64,000 bases of DNA from assembly GCA_963709085.1 (NCBI GenBank), contig CAVPVB010000011.1:1-64000 (forward strand), in the 5' to 3' direction. The position numbers and the translations under genes were made by a program. Positions 53,097-62,486 of this stretch are shown here, piece by piece (the first letter of the stretch is position 1; each line of letters opens with the position of its first letter). The notes beneath the pieces are model-generated. The model saw nothing but the letters and a program-made list of their open reading frames with translations, had not been told where the DNA came from and made no database searches. This stretch comes from Rhodovastum sp963709085 (lineage in GTDB: Bacteria > Pseudomonadota > Alphaproteobacteria > Acetobacterales > Acetobacteraceae).

Positions 53097-54749
53097 ATGG
53101 AATTTCCTCGCACCCTCCTCGACCTCGCCGGTGCTGTGGCGCTCCTGCTCTGGGGTGTGCACATGGTGCAGACCGGCGTGCAGCGGGCTTTCGGCGCCCG
53201 GCTGCGCGCCTTGCTGGGCCGCGCGCTGCGCAACCGTGCCTCGGCCTTCGCGGCCGGGCTTGGCGTCACCGCCATTTTGCAAAGCAGCACCGCCACCGGC
53301 CTCATGGTCACCGGCTTCGCCGCCGCCGGCCTCGTCGAGCTGGTCCCGGCGCTCGCCGTCATGCTTGGCGCCAATGTCGGCACCACGCTGATTGTGCAGG
53401 CGCTTTCCCTCGATATCTCCTTTCTCTCACCCGCCCTGGTGCTGGTCGGCGTGCTGGCCTTCCGCCGCGGTGAAGCGACCCGGGCGCGTGATATCGGCCG
53501 CATGATGATCGGCCTGGGCGTCATGCTGATCGCCCTGCGGCAGCTGCTCGACGCGGTCACCCCCTACGAGGATGCGCCCAGCCTGCGCCTGATGCTCTGG
53601 TCGCTCGCGACCGAGCCGGTGCTCGACCTGCTGATGGGCGCGGCGCTGGCCTGGGCGGCGCATTCCTCGGTTGCCGTGGTGCTGCTGGTGATGTCCTTCG
53701 CCACCAAAGGCGTGCTGCCGCCGGAGGCTGCCTTTGCCCTCGTGCTCGGCGCCAATATCGGCACCGCCATCAACCCGGTGCTGGAAGGGGCGCCCGGCGA
53801 TGATCCCGCCGCCCGGCGCGTGCCGGTCGGCAATCTCATCGCCCGCAGCCTTGGCGTGCTGGCCGCCACCGCGGCGTTGCCTTGGATCGCGCCCCCGATT
53901 GCCTGGTTTGCCACCGATGCGGGGCGCGCGGTGGCCAATTTCCACACCCTGTTCAACCTGGCGCTCGCCGCCCTGCTGTTCCCGCTGCTACCCGCCTACG
54001 CCGACCTGCTGACACACCTGCTGCCGGCGCGGGTGGACCCGGCCGACCCGTCCCGCCCGATGTACCTGGACGAAGCGGCACGCGAGACGCCGGTGGTGGC
54101 GCTCGGCGGCGCCGCGCGCGAAGCGCTGCGCTTGGCCGACGTGCTGGAGGGCATGCTTGCCGGCCTGGCTGAGGGCCTCACCCGCGGCGACCGCCGGCGC
54201 ATCGGCGAGGCGCGCAGGCTCGACGATGTGCTGGACCGCCTGAACGCCGCCATCCGCACCTACCTGATCGGGCTGGATGCCGAGGCGATGAGCGAGGCGG
54301 ACCATCGCCGCGCCGCCGAAATTCTGACCTTCGCCACCAACATGGAGCACGCCGGCGACGTGGTGGACCGCAACCTGCTGGTGATCGCGGCCCGCAGCCT
54401 CAAGCGCGGCCGTCCGCTCTCGCCCGAGCAGCAAGCCGACCTCACCCGCGCACTGGACCGCGTCTCGGCCAATCTGCGCATGGCCGCCTCGCTGTTCGTG
54501 ACCGAGGACACCCGCGCGGCCCGGCTGCTGGCGGAGGAGAAGCTGGTCTTCCGCGACATAGAGAACGATGCCACGACATCGTATTTCGAGGCGATGCGCG
54601 CCGGCGACGCGGCCGAGACCAGCGCGTTGCACCTCGATCTGCTGCGCGATATCCGGCGCGTGAACGCGCACCTGGTTGCCGCCGCCGCCTACCCTGTGCT
54701 GGAAAGCCATGGTGAGTTGCTGCCCAGCCGGTTGCGACGCGACGACTGA
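53097..54749 (+). CDS. Na/Pi cotransporter family protein with PhoU-like domain
   Basis: The 550-residue protein has the two QSS-type repeats of NptA/PF02690 transporters (GVTAILQSSTATGLMVTGF; ALAWAAHSSVAVVLLVMSF), GANVGTTLIVQAL and GANIGTAINPVLEG, and then a C-terminal PhoU-like helical region (about 340-540). The start at ATG 53097 follows GAGGGCC. Members import phosphate or regulate its flux. It opens the forward-strand run at the end of the phosphate group. Confidence 0.9.
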   Translation: MEFPRTLLDLAGAVALLLWGVHMVQTGVQRAFGARLRALLGRALRNRASAFAAGLGVTAILQSSTATGLMVTGFAAAGLVELVPALAVMLGANVGTTLIVQALSLDISFLSPALVLVGVLAFRRGEATRARDIGRMMIGLGVMLIALRQLLDAVTPYEDAPSLRLMLWSLATEPVLDLLMGAALAWAAHSSVAVVLLVMSFATKGVLPPEAAFALVLGANIGTAINPVLEGAPGDDPAARRVPVGNLIARSLGVLAATAALPWIAPPIAWFATDAGRAVANFHTLFNLALAALLFPLLPAYADLLTHLLPARVDPADPSRPMYLDEAARETPVVALGGAAREALRLADVLEGMLAGLAEGLTRGDRRRIGEARRLDDVLDRLNAAIRTYLIGLDAEAMSEADHRRAAEILTFATNMEHAGDVVDRNLLVIAARSLKRGRPLSPEQQADLTRALDRVSANLRMAASLFVTEDTRAARLLAEEKLVFRDIENDATTSYFEAMRAGDAAETSALHLDLLRDIRRVNAHLVAAAAYPVLESHGELLPSRLRRDD

Positions 54750-54779
54750 AGAACAGCCAACAGGGGGAGGAGCGCACAC

Positions 54780-55395
54780 ATGCGCAGGGTCGCGTACTGC
54801 GTGGCGATCGTCTGGTGCGTCGTCAGCTGGCCAGTTTTCGCCGAGACGCCAGCCGCCGGTGGGTCGCTACCGACGGCTTCCAGCGCCCTCGTCCCCCCGG
54901 CCGCCGTCGTTGCCGAATCTCTGCAGAACCACGCGGATGAAAAGAACCAGGAGGGAGTGGCCGCCTGGGTGATCAGCCAGGGCAAGACCGTCACCTACCG
55001 CATCGCCGCCTCGGTCGACGCCCTCATCGTCGGCTATCTCTATACCGGCTCCCTGCTGGGCGGCGGCGGTATCGCTCTGCTGAACGCCGTGGTGTCGAGC
55101 GCGCTCTATGATGTGCACGAGACAATCTGGAACGATTACGGCCCCGACCCGCAGAGCGACCCGGCCGGGATCGCCCTGGTCAAGACGGTCAGCTACCGCA
55201 TCGTCAGCATCGCCAATGTGCTGCTCACGGGGCTTTATTTCACCGGGGACATCTGGACGTTCGAGCGGCCTCGCGCTGGGCAATGCGGTCATCGACAGCA
55301 CGATCTACTTCTTCCACGAACTGGCCTGGAGCCGCTGGGGGCCACCGATCAGGAAAGATGGAACCGCGGAGGCGACCGCCGTCCCCCCGGCATAG
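54780..55395 (+). pseudogene. DUF2061-domain membrane protein, frameshifted near the C-terminus
   Basis: The protein has a signal-like N-terminus and two DUF2061 units: KTVTYRIAASVDALIVGYLY and KTVSYRIVSIANVLLTGLYF. An extra T near 55262 shifts the frame after GDIWT; the next frame gives LALGNAVIDSTIYFFHELAW and ends at 55395. Correcting it gives a protein of about 205 residues. Function of DUF2061 is not known. It follows the transporter by 30 bases. Confidence 0.75.
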
Positions 55396-55409
55396 CCGCT
55401 TCGCCCCGC

Positions 55410-55441
55410 CACCGAGCGCCGAGCGCCGAGCGCCGAGCGCG
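55410..55441. repeat. Short tandem repeat, period 7
   Basis: The unit GCGCCGA is repeated about four times (GAGCGCCGAGCGCCGAGCGC) upstream of the MFS gene. It could vary by slippage. It lies too far from the start to form the ribosome site. Confidence 0.6.
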
Positions 55442-55506
55442 ATGCCAGGCCCGTCGCCCTGAAGGAAACATATCGTGCGCCGCACGCGAGGCTGTTATGA
55501 GGGCGG

Positions 55507-56700
55507 ATGATCGGCAGCGGATGGCAGGAGCGGCGCGGCCTCATCGTCTCAACCCTCGGCATCACGCAAACCCTGGCCTGGGGCTCGACCTATTATCTTC
55601 CGGCCGTCTTCGCCGACCCGATCTCCGCCGATTTGCATCTGTCCCGGGAATGGTTCTTCGGCATCTTCTCCGGCGCCTTGTTGCTGTCCGGGCTGCTTGG
55701 CCCTTTGGCCGGCCGCACCATCGATCAGCACGGCGGGCGTGATGTGCTGGCGGTCACCAATCTGCTGTTCGCTGCGGGTCTGGCACTGCTGTCCGCGGCT
55801 TCGGGGGTGGCGGGGCTGGTAGTGGCATGGAGCGTCATCGGCATTGGTATGGGCTTCGGCCTTTACGAAGCAGCCTTCGCTACCGTTGCCGGGCTCTATG
55901 GCCGGGGAGCGCGCAATGCCATCACCGGCATAACCTTGTTCGGCGGCTTTGCGAGCACACTCGCCTGGCCGGCAGGTTCTTTCTGCATCGGCGCGTTTGG
56001 CTGGCGCGACGCCTGTCTTGCCTGGGCGGCAGTGCACCTGCTGATCGCGCTGCCGATGAACCGGTTCCTGCTGCCGAAGGCGCCGCCGCCAGCACCAGAA
56101 AAGCTGCCGCCAGGCGTTGAGCCAGCCGCCACCATATCCTGGACGATGATTGTGCTGGCTTGTGTGTTCGGAGCGACCTGGTTCGTCTCGGCGGCTCTGG
56201 CAGCGCATCTGCCCCGGCTGCTGGAAGCGTTCGGCGCCTCGACGGCTGCGGCCGTGTTTGCAGCCTCCCTCGTCGGCCCGGCACAGGTCGCGGCGCGGCT
56301 GGCCGAATTCACCTTCCTTCGGCGGGCATCGCCGATGATCTCTGCACGGCTGGCAACCATTCTGCATCCGATCGGCGCGGCACTGTTGTCGGTGTTCGGG
56401 CCGCTCGCGGCCGTGCCCTTCGTCCTGTTGCACGGCAGCGGCAACGGCCTGCTGACGATCGCCCGCGGCACGCTGCCGCTCGCGCTGTACGGCGCCGCCG
56501 GCTATGGACTACGAACAGGGCTTCTGGCAGCACCGGCGCGCATTCTCCAGGGCGCCGCCCCGCTTCTGTTCGGTCTGGTGCTCGATCGGAGCGGACCGCT
56601 TGCCGCCTTGCTGCTGTCGGGCTCGCTGACAAGTCTGTCCTTCCTGGCACTGCTGGCGCTGCGTCCGCCATCGCGAAAATTGTCGTTGCAGCAGCATTGA
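55507..56700 (+). CDS. MFS transporter
   Basis: This 397-residue protein has twelve predicted membrane segments and the MFS loop after helix 2 as GPLAGRTIDQHGGRDVLAV. The N-terminal block LGITQTLAWGSTYYLPAVFA and GWRDACLAWAAVHLLIALP are typical of a group of MFS exporters in proteobacteria with unknown substrate. It appears intact. Confidence 0.85.
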   Translation: MIGSGWQERRGLIVSTLGITQTLAWGSTYYLPAVFADPISADLHLSREWFFGIFSGALLLSGLLGPLAGRTIDQHGGRDVLAVTNLLFAAGLALLSAASGVAGLVVAWSVIGIGMGFGLYEAAFATVAGLYGRGARNAITGITLFGGFASTLAWPAGSFCIGAFGWRDACLAWAAVHLLIALPMNRFLLPKAPPPAPEKLPPGVEPAATISWTMIVLACVFGATWFVSAALAAHLPRLLEAFGASTAAAVFAASLVGPAQVAARLAEFTFLRRASPMISARLATILHPIGAALLSVFGPLAAVPFVLLHGSGNGLLTIARGTLPLALYGAAGYGLRTGLLAAPARILQGAAPLLFGLVLDRSGPLAALLLSGSLTSLSFLALLALRPPSRKLSLQQH

Positions 56701-56786
56701 CCCCTGCCGCTGACAATCGCGGCGTAAATGCGGCACGGGGAATACCAGCCCGCGCACCGGCCGGGGCCGGCCGGTCTCGTCGACCG

Positions 56787-56873
56787 CTACACATAGCCGC
56801 GCGCGGCGTCCACCTCCCGGCACAACGCCACCGCGGCGCTGCCATCCGCAACCGGCAGGATGTCGGCGTTCAT
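56787..56873 (-). pseudogene. 5' relic of a tyrosine recombinase gene
   Basis: The reverse strand reads MNADILPVADGSAAVALCRE, then VDAARGYV and a stop. This matches the N-terminus of the recombinase at 18610 (MDDIVAVTEGGAPAAFGQEA, then DAARGYAA). The upstream DNA on the reverse strand includes GGCAGTGGGGGAGGG as before the 18610 start. Only the 5' end remains. Confidence 0.65.
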
Positions 56874-57242
56874 CCCTCCCTCCCCCACTGCCGTCCCTGC
56901 CCTGTCTGCTCGGGCGCCCGCCACCGACCGCTGGCACTTGGACTCCGGCGCAAGATCCTCTGGCACCCGCTGTCGCGTAACCTAACCGGCCGGAACGGGA
57001 TTCCATTTTATTCAAAATCTTGTTGTTCCCCATTGCTCCGGAAAATGCCCAACTCCTCCGGAAAAAAGCCCTCCATGAGCCGGAAAAGTTGGGGAGCGAG
57101 CGGGAGATTGAGGGGCGCGGCTGCTCCTGAAGAGCCTCTCTGGCAAGCTGAGTGCCATATCGACGAAAATGAGGGGAGGCCGCTCCCTAATTTTCTCGGT
57201 TATTTGTGTGGGACACACGGCTGTTATTTCGAGCCAAACCAT

Positions 57243-57383
57243 TTATTCGTCGTCGTCATCGGGCGCCAGATCTTTCTCGGTATTTTTTCGGAGTGGTGGA
57301 TAATATCTCAGGACGAGCCATCCCACTGCGATTGCGCAGGCGATAACCGAAATGGCGAAGGCGATATAGACGGATGCTGTCAT
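57243..57383 (-). CDS. 46-residue single-pass membrane protein
   Basis: Starting at ATG 57383 the frame reads MTASVYIAFAISVIACAIAV (membrane segment about 4-26), then LRYYPPLRKNTEKDLAPDDD and a stop. A basic then strongly acidic C-terminus suggests a cytoplasmic tail. The DNA is lower in GC than its surroundings. No relative is recognised, and the ribosome site is weak. Confidence 0.4.
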   Translation of the reverse strand: MTASVYIAFAISVIACAIAVGWLVLRYYPPLRKNTEKDLAPDDDDE

Positions 57384-57632
57384 TAGATCACTCAATACTT
57401 TCGGCACGGAAGGCGGCTGCGAATGCCGATGTTGTCCGCGCCATCCTGGGCATCATCGTGCACCGGAGCGAAGCGATCGCAATGAGCACGTCCGCCTACG
57501 GTTGCAAGACATTGCGGCGCGGCTCCCCACGGAGTGACCGGGCGAGCGCTGCAAACATCCGAATGGAATCTCTGCATTCGCCGGCCACGAGATTGCTGTC
57601 CTATTCCCAGACGCTTCCCTTGTTTCATAACC

Positions 57633-57839
57633 TCAGTGGATAGATATCCATATTGATATGTCGTATAACAACATGGAAATAGAAATAACGATAGAAATTG
57701 CACATCCAACTACTGCATAGCGCCACGCGAGATCGTGAGGTCGCTGATTGTCAGAATATATGTATATTCCAAGCGCCAAACTCAGTAATACAAAACATAC
57801 CCAACCGGCTGAGAAATTGTCCCACACTAGATTAGGCAT
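57633..57839 (-). CDS. 68-residue membrane protein in AT-richer DNA
   Basis: The protein has two membrane segments (WVCFVLLSLALGIYIY at about 13-28; YAVVGCAISIVISISMLLYD at about 41-60) joined by a short polar loop (SDNQRPHDLAWR). GGAGAACC precedes ATG 57839 by suitable spacing. Codon use is richer in A/T than the rest of the window, which suggests transfer. Function unknown. Confidence 0.5.
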   Translation of the reverse strand: MPNLVWDNFSAGWVCFVLLSLALGIYIYSDNQRPHDLAWRYAVVGCAISIVISISMLLYDISIWISIH

Positions 57840-58250
57840 TACAGGTTCTCCGTTGGAACGGTCGTCGGCGGGGGGGCATGCTTACCATTGTCGTAATGTA
57901 ACGCGCAGAAGCGTCCGCAAACAGGGAGCTTCTGATAAGTTTACCACATTCTCCGAAGTCACCCCGGTCAGCGCTCGCCTGCCGGATGTTGACACTCCCA
58001 TCCCCTCAGTGCTCGTGAATGCCCGTTCAGGCGGCCCAACTCAATGCCTTGCGTCAGCGGCGGCAAACCGCGGACGGACCGGCGGTCAATGAAACCGTTT
58101 TCCTGCGAGGGCGGCGCTGCCTCGCACGCATGCGCCCTGCCTGTTGGGGCTTCGGTTTGCGCGAAAGGCCGGGATATCGCAGCATTGACGCTCGATCCTC
58201 GCTCATCGCCGCGGCGGGGCTGCGAAGTGGAAGGAATAGGGAATAGGCCG
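57840..58250. other. Gap without a recognisable gene
   Basis: These 411 bases between the membrane protein and the 58251 gene contain only short frames with poor protein character. No repeats of note. Confidence 0.5.
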
Positions 58251-58778
58251 ATGAGCGTGCCGAGAGATCGCGAGGCGAGGCTGCTGTCCGGCCAGGAAGG
58301 CGAGGACGTGGCGGCGACGCGCTATCCGCGGATTCTCGAACTTGCGCCGGCCGAACTGCGAGCCTTGATCAGGCGGTTGCGCGAGCACCGGGATCGCGCC
58401 CAATCGATCGCCCGCCAGCAGCGCCGGGAGATGCGCGGCAAGGCGGAGCCGCGGGGCGGGTCGCCGGCGCGAGACAATCTGGGGACCGTCGGCAAAGCAC
58501 AGTTGCTGATGCAGGCCCTGAAGCGCGCCAACAAGGAACTGGCGCGCCACGATGAGCCAGAGCCTGCGTCCGCGGCGCCGACCCAGGCGGAGCTGTCACT
58601 GAAGGCGTTCGAGATGAAGCAGGCCGCCCGCGCCGCCGCTCACCCAAGTGCCGGCGCCACCGCCTCATCGGGCATGCGCCCAACTCCGAGCAACCGTCCA
58701 ACGGTGCGGATGGACCCGCGAGAAATCGGTCGCGTCTCGCAGGCCACGCGGGTGGCGGAGGCGAAGCGGGACAGGTGA
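58251..58778 (+). CDS. Conserved hypothetical helical protein
   Basis: The 175-residue protein is strongly charged and helical: ELAPAELRALIRRLREHRDR, AQSIARQQRREMRGKAEPRG, QLLMQALKRANKELARHDE, and an ordered C-terminal end PTVRMDPREIGRVSQATRVA. The conserved end looks like a real family feature. Similar proteins occur in alphaproteobacterial accessory DNA without known function. GGAAGGAATAGGG upstream supports ATG 58251. Confidence 0.6.
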   Translation: MSVPRDREARLLSGQEGEDVAATRYPRILELAPAELRALIRRLREHRDRAQSIARQQRREMRGKAEPRGGSPARDNLGTVGKAQLLMQALKRANKELARHDEPEPASAAPTQAELSLKAFEMKQAARAAAHPSAGATASSGMRPTPSNRPTVRMDPREIGRVSQATRVAEAKRDR

Positions 58779-58849
58779 GGCGGCGGCTTGCCGTGTCGCC
58801 CGCGCCGGCGAGGCTGGCGGGCGACGCTGTGAACCGGCGTGGCGTTTGA

Positions 58850-58924
58850 CCCGCGATCGGCGTCCGCCTCTTGATGCAATTCCGCCGGAACGCCGCCGGC
58901 TACGTGCGGCACGATGTCGTTCAT
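58850..58924 (-). pseudogene. Second 5' relic of a tyrosine recombinase gene
   Basis: The reverse strand reads MNDIVPHVAGGVPAELHQEA then DADRGS, after which similarity to the recombinase at 18610 ends. GGGGAGGGGAGGC precedes the start, as at 18610. Confidence 0.65.
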
Positions 58925-59369
58925 GCCTCCCCTCCCCTGCTGCCCTGCCCGCTCGGGCGCCCGCCATCGACTACCGGCGCCGGATTCCGCCGCAGCATCG
59001 TCTGCCACTTGCATTCTGTCCGAGAATATTCATTCCGTCCGGGAACTTTGATTCTCGGGCGGGTTGTTGCGGTTTACGAAGGCGCAGGGAAAGTCGCGAA
59101 ATACCGCTCATAGCAGAATGTGGAATAACGTGAGATTCATCCAGAAGACGTCAAAGATTTTTGCCGCTATCCTTACTAACTACTAGTTATATTGGTATAA
59201 CAGGCCGGCTACTCGGCAAATAATGTCATCGCCGGCTCGTCGGTTGCTGACAAACGATCAAGCGTAGAGCGGAATGTTAATTTGCACGCAGTAATTTTAA
59301 TAGGACATTGCATTATGTTACGTTTATGAAAATTTTCATTGCTTTCTCGCGCTCCACCGGCAATACGGC
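58925..59369. other. AT-rich gap with recombinase-type repeats
   Basis: No gene is supported in these 445 bases. Positions 59011-59060 hold, on the reverse strand, the units CCCGGACGGAATG and CTCGGACAGAATG also found at 18421-18530. The stretch 59100-59340 is much richer in A/T than the rest of the window. Confidence 0.55.
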
Positions 59370-59773
59370 CTACTCAGTATCGGGTGCAAATGGCCTGGCC
59401 GGTTCGGGAGCCGTAATATGGGGCTCTTTCCTTATGTGGGCGGCAACGAGGTCGCGTACGAAGCCGATGAAGATCGGCTGGAATATACCGTTGTGCCCAT
59501 CCACAACGTCCGGGGTTGCCGATGCGACCCAGAATGGGCTCGGAGGGAGGTTGTTCGGCACGCGCCGGACCGTGACCCCTCCGAAGGTCGCCTCCATGTC
59601 GCGGGTTGACAGCGCACGCAGGGTGGCGCCTTGCGGTAGACGTACCGCGTCCGCCGCGGCATGTGGTTCCCCGCCCGAGGCTGCTTTCGAAATCTCGTGG
59701 GTTAGCAGCCACCGCAGGTGGCCCATCGTGTTAATGAGCGCTTCGCGCTCTTGGCGGCCCTTCCACGCCTCGG

Positions 59774-61219
59774 CTACGGCATTCACACATTTAACTGTGT
59801 TGTTGCGATGAAAAAACCTGCGGCCATGGCAGCGAACTGGGTCCAGCCGGCGCGCATGGTTTTGGGACCGGGCGGCTTGTAATAGCAGTTCCATCCGCCG
59901 AGGCGGGCGATGATCCAGGCGAGCCAGGCGAGCGAGTGGCGCGGATGAGGGTTTTGCTGACGCAGGGTTCTGCCTTCGAGAGTTGCGCCAATGGCTTCGG
60001 CGGCCGGCAGCAGGGCCGCATCGATGACATCGGTCGCGGGTCGCGGGCTGCCATCACGGGCGTTGACCAGTTGCATTGTACGGATTGCCGCGGCAAGACC
60101 GACCAGAGCCAGCTTGAACAGCCGCCCGGCCTCATGCATTTGGGTTTCCTCTAGGCGTATACCGTCGCTTTTCAATGCACGAAAGATTTCTTCAATCCGC
60201 CAACGCAACCGATAGAGGCGCACGATGTCCTGCGCCTCGGCAGCGCTGGTGACATTCAGCGTGGTCAACAGCCGCCACAGCAGCGGCTGTGCATCAGCCG
60301 GAGCATTGATCTCTCGCGCCTCGACCATATACAGCGTCAGCTGCGGCGGGTCCGAGCGATCACCGCCATGACGTGGACGCGAGATCACGACCGGCCCGGC
60401 GCGCAGCACAACGGTGGCGATCCGGCCGCGCCCGCCGGCCCGGGATGGAGCCACACGAACCTCGGTTCGTGCCAACTCCGGCCATGCGGCGGGCGCCGCG
60501 AACAGGCGCGCTCCGTCGTCGAGCGCGCGGTCCTGCGCTGCTCGCACAATCAGATCGACCCCTGCCGGGCATCGTGCGAAGCTTGCATAGATATCGCCCT
60601 CGCGATCGGCCACGACCACCACCGAGGCGGCGTCGGCTAAACACGCAGCCGCACACTCTGCCCCTTCCAACCAGCGGACGCTCTCCTTGTCTTCCAACGC
60701 GCGGGCGTGGGTCGGGGCGATTTCATCCGTTCGGGTCCAAATCCTGGCGCCGACCAGACCGAGAACGGCCTCTGTCTCGCTGTCAATGGCGATCAGTGGA
60801 TGGATGAAAAACCCGGCGGAAACGCCGTCTCCTGCCGGCCCCAGACCACGTCGCCGCTCCTCGCGGCCGGCGAAATTGATCTCGGTCGTATCCTGCGCCA
60901 CGACAATCCGCCGTCCGGCGCAGGCGGCGACGGTGCGGCTCGCCAGCGTCTGCACGATCTCGACCGTTGTGACGGAGGGTGCCGCCAAAAACCGATGGAT
61001 CGCCATCTCGCCAGCCCGATCACCGCCAAGCTTGCGGACGACCAGCGACCCGGTCTCCGTCACCCGCTCGATCAGCGTGGTGCCCATCGCCGCACGACGG
61101 GCATCTCCAAAATAACCAAGCTCCCCTCCCTTTTGCCTCACACAGTCTCCTGATCCACAGAATACGTCATAGATTCAGAGAGTTGTCCGCTATACAAGCA
61201 AAATGTGTGAATGCCGTAG
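59774..61219. mobile_element. IS4-family insertion sequence, 1446 bp
   Basis: Ends are perfect 19-bp inverted repeats: CTACGGCATTCACACATTT at 59774-59792 and its complement at 61201-61219. The 11-bp target duplication CCACGCCTCGG flanks it (59763-59773, 61220-61230). It carries one transposase gene. The perfect duplication implies a recent insertion. Confidence 0.92.
59783..61141 (-). CDS. IS4-family transposase
   Basis: This 452-residue protein has an N-terminal DNA-binding region (RRAAMGTTLIERVTETGSL), the first Asp in IVVAQDTTEINFAG, the second in VVVADREGDIYASFA, and the YREK signature in YRLRWRIEEIFRALKSDG (Y-x2-R-x3-E-x6-K), as in Tn5/IS50-related transposases. The stop codon lies within the terminal repeat. 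It appears intact. Confidence 0.92.
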   Translation of the reverse strand: MRQKGGELGYFGDARRAAMGTTLIERVTETGSLVVRKLGGDRAGEMAIHRFLAAPSVTTVEIVQTLASRTVAACAGRRIVVAQDTTEINFAGREERRRGLGPAGDGVSAGFFIHPLIAIDSETEAVLGLVGARIWTRTDEIAPTHARALEDKESVRWLEGAECAAACLADAASVVVVADREGDIYASFARCPAGVDLIVRAAQDRALDDGARLFAAPAAWPELARTEVRVAPSRAGGRGRIATVVLRAGPVVISRPRHGGDRSDPPQLTLYMVEAREINAPADAQPLLWRLLTTLNVTSAAEAQDIVRLYRLRWRIEEIFRALKSDGIRLEETQMHEAGRLFKLALVGLAAAIRTMQLVNARDGSPRPATDVIDAALLPAAEAIGATLEGRTLRQQNPHPRHSLAWLAWIIARLGGWNCYYKPPGPKTMRAGWTQFAAMAAGFFIATTQLNV

Positions 61220-62053
61220 CCACGCCTCGGTGACCAGCCTGAACAACGTCCCAAGCGGATAGGCGTACTTCGTCGCCCAGTCATTCGTCGCGGTGACGGA
61301 AACGCAGACCGGCAGCTGCTCGGGATCGAAATTGGCGTGCCTGACGATCTCATGGATCGGCAGATAAGAAACCGCCGAGAAGGCCGGGTTGACGAGAAGA
61401 ACAAGGTCGCCGAACGAGGGCACCACTTTGGCCTGGGTGGCTGCCGCCTCGATCAGCGACTGGGCGATTGCCGCGTAGATGAGCAGGCCGCCGAAACTGT
61501 GCCCAATGACGACAAGGGTCGCCCTCGCCTTGCCATCGCCGCCGGGTGGGCCGTTGCGGAACGCCTTCAGGCGCCCCAGCAATTCCCGCGCCGAGCCGAG
61601 GGAGACCCGCTGGGCAGCCTCCTGACGATCCCAGAAAGATGACTGATTCCAGAACCAGTTACCATCGCGACTGAGGCCGCGCCAAGCAGCGTAGACGCCA
61701 AGCACGGGCCTGTCGCCCACGGTCCGTTCGCTGGCCGCGATCTGGCGCAGGATTTCGGTGAAGTGCGCCAAATTGTCGTCGGAGCTGGAGGCGTTGTGCT
61801 TCCAGCCATGCGCGAAGACGAGAATGATCGGATTTTGGCCCTCCAGCCGACGCAGCGACGCCTGAAGTTCGTCCATCGCCAGTCGTGCCAGGCAAAGCCC
61901 TTGATCGTCGAATTCCAGGATGGCCAATTCGCAACCCGGCACGCCGGGAACCGGCGCCACGGTTGGACCACTGTGGCTGGGAACGCCATTCGGCACGAGA
62001 TGAAATTCAAAGAAGCGGCTCAATAGGACATCTAGCCAGCCAGGATCGGTCAT

Positions 62054-62486
62054 CCCCAATGCTCCGCTGCCAGCGAAACCGTCTCCCCGGCGAAGCTTTT
62101 GTGTCAAGGGAAAACATTGCCTGGATTAGAGCAACCGGATCACATATGTGTAAGAAACGGCTTGCGCACTGCCCCTGTGGCTCTCCGTCGTCTTGGCACG
62201 TCATTTCAGGAAATTGATGGACCTGCACCCGCGCGTTAGTATGCTTTCCATTGTGCGGAGTACGGTTCCTGACCCGAAAGGGTCGCGCCCCAGGCGTTTC
62301 CCTTCTGGCAGGATTGCCTCAAGATTGGAGGTCAGAATGATCGCCATTGGCGGTTGATGCCGATAGGCCTCCTCAGGGAGGAGCCCGAACTCAGAATCCT
62401 GCCAGCGTCTGCTTGCATCGATCCTACGACGCCATCCCGCCGCTCGTCTTCCAGAGACGGGAGAAGGGCGGCGACCCCAAGCGGTC
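62054..62486. other. Gap without a recognisable gene
   Basis: These 433 bases between the split hydrolase and the ParB-like fragment hold only short frames on both strands. The start of the hydrolase transcript must lie here. Nothing else is seen. Confidence 0.5.

Larger units (their letters stand above)
59370..62053 (-). pseudogene. Alpha/beta hydrolase gene split by an IS4-family element
   Basis: The N-terminal part (62053 down to 61231) holds a lipase-like fold: ELAILEFDDQGLCLARLAMD, ILVFAHGWKHNASSSDDNLA and the nucleophile elbow VVIGHSFGGLLIYAAI, then VCVSVTATNDWATKYAYPLG up to LVTEAW. The C-terminal part resumes at 59773 with KGRQEREALINTMGHLRW and ends at 59370. Removing the element and one target copy (1457 bases) restores one frame of about 410 residues. 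ATG 62053 is preferred; a TTG at 62107 is possible. Confidence 0.85.

Noticed and set aside
57392..57709. 105-codon reverse frame between the two small membrane genes
   Set aside because: No ribosome site, mixed composition, and it overlaps the better supported gene at 57633-57839.
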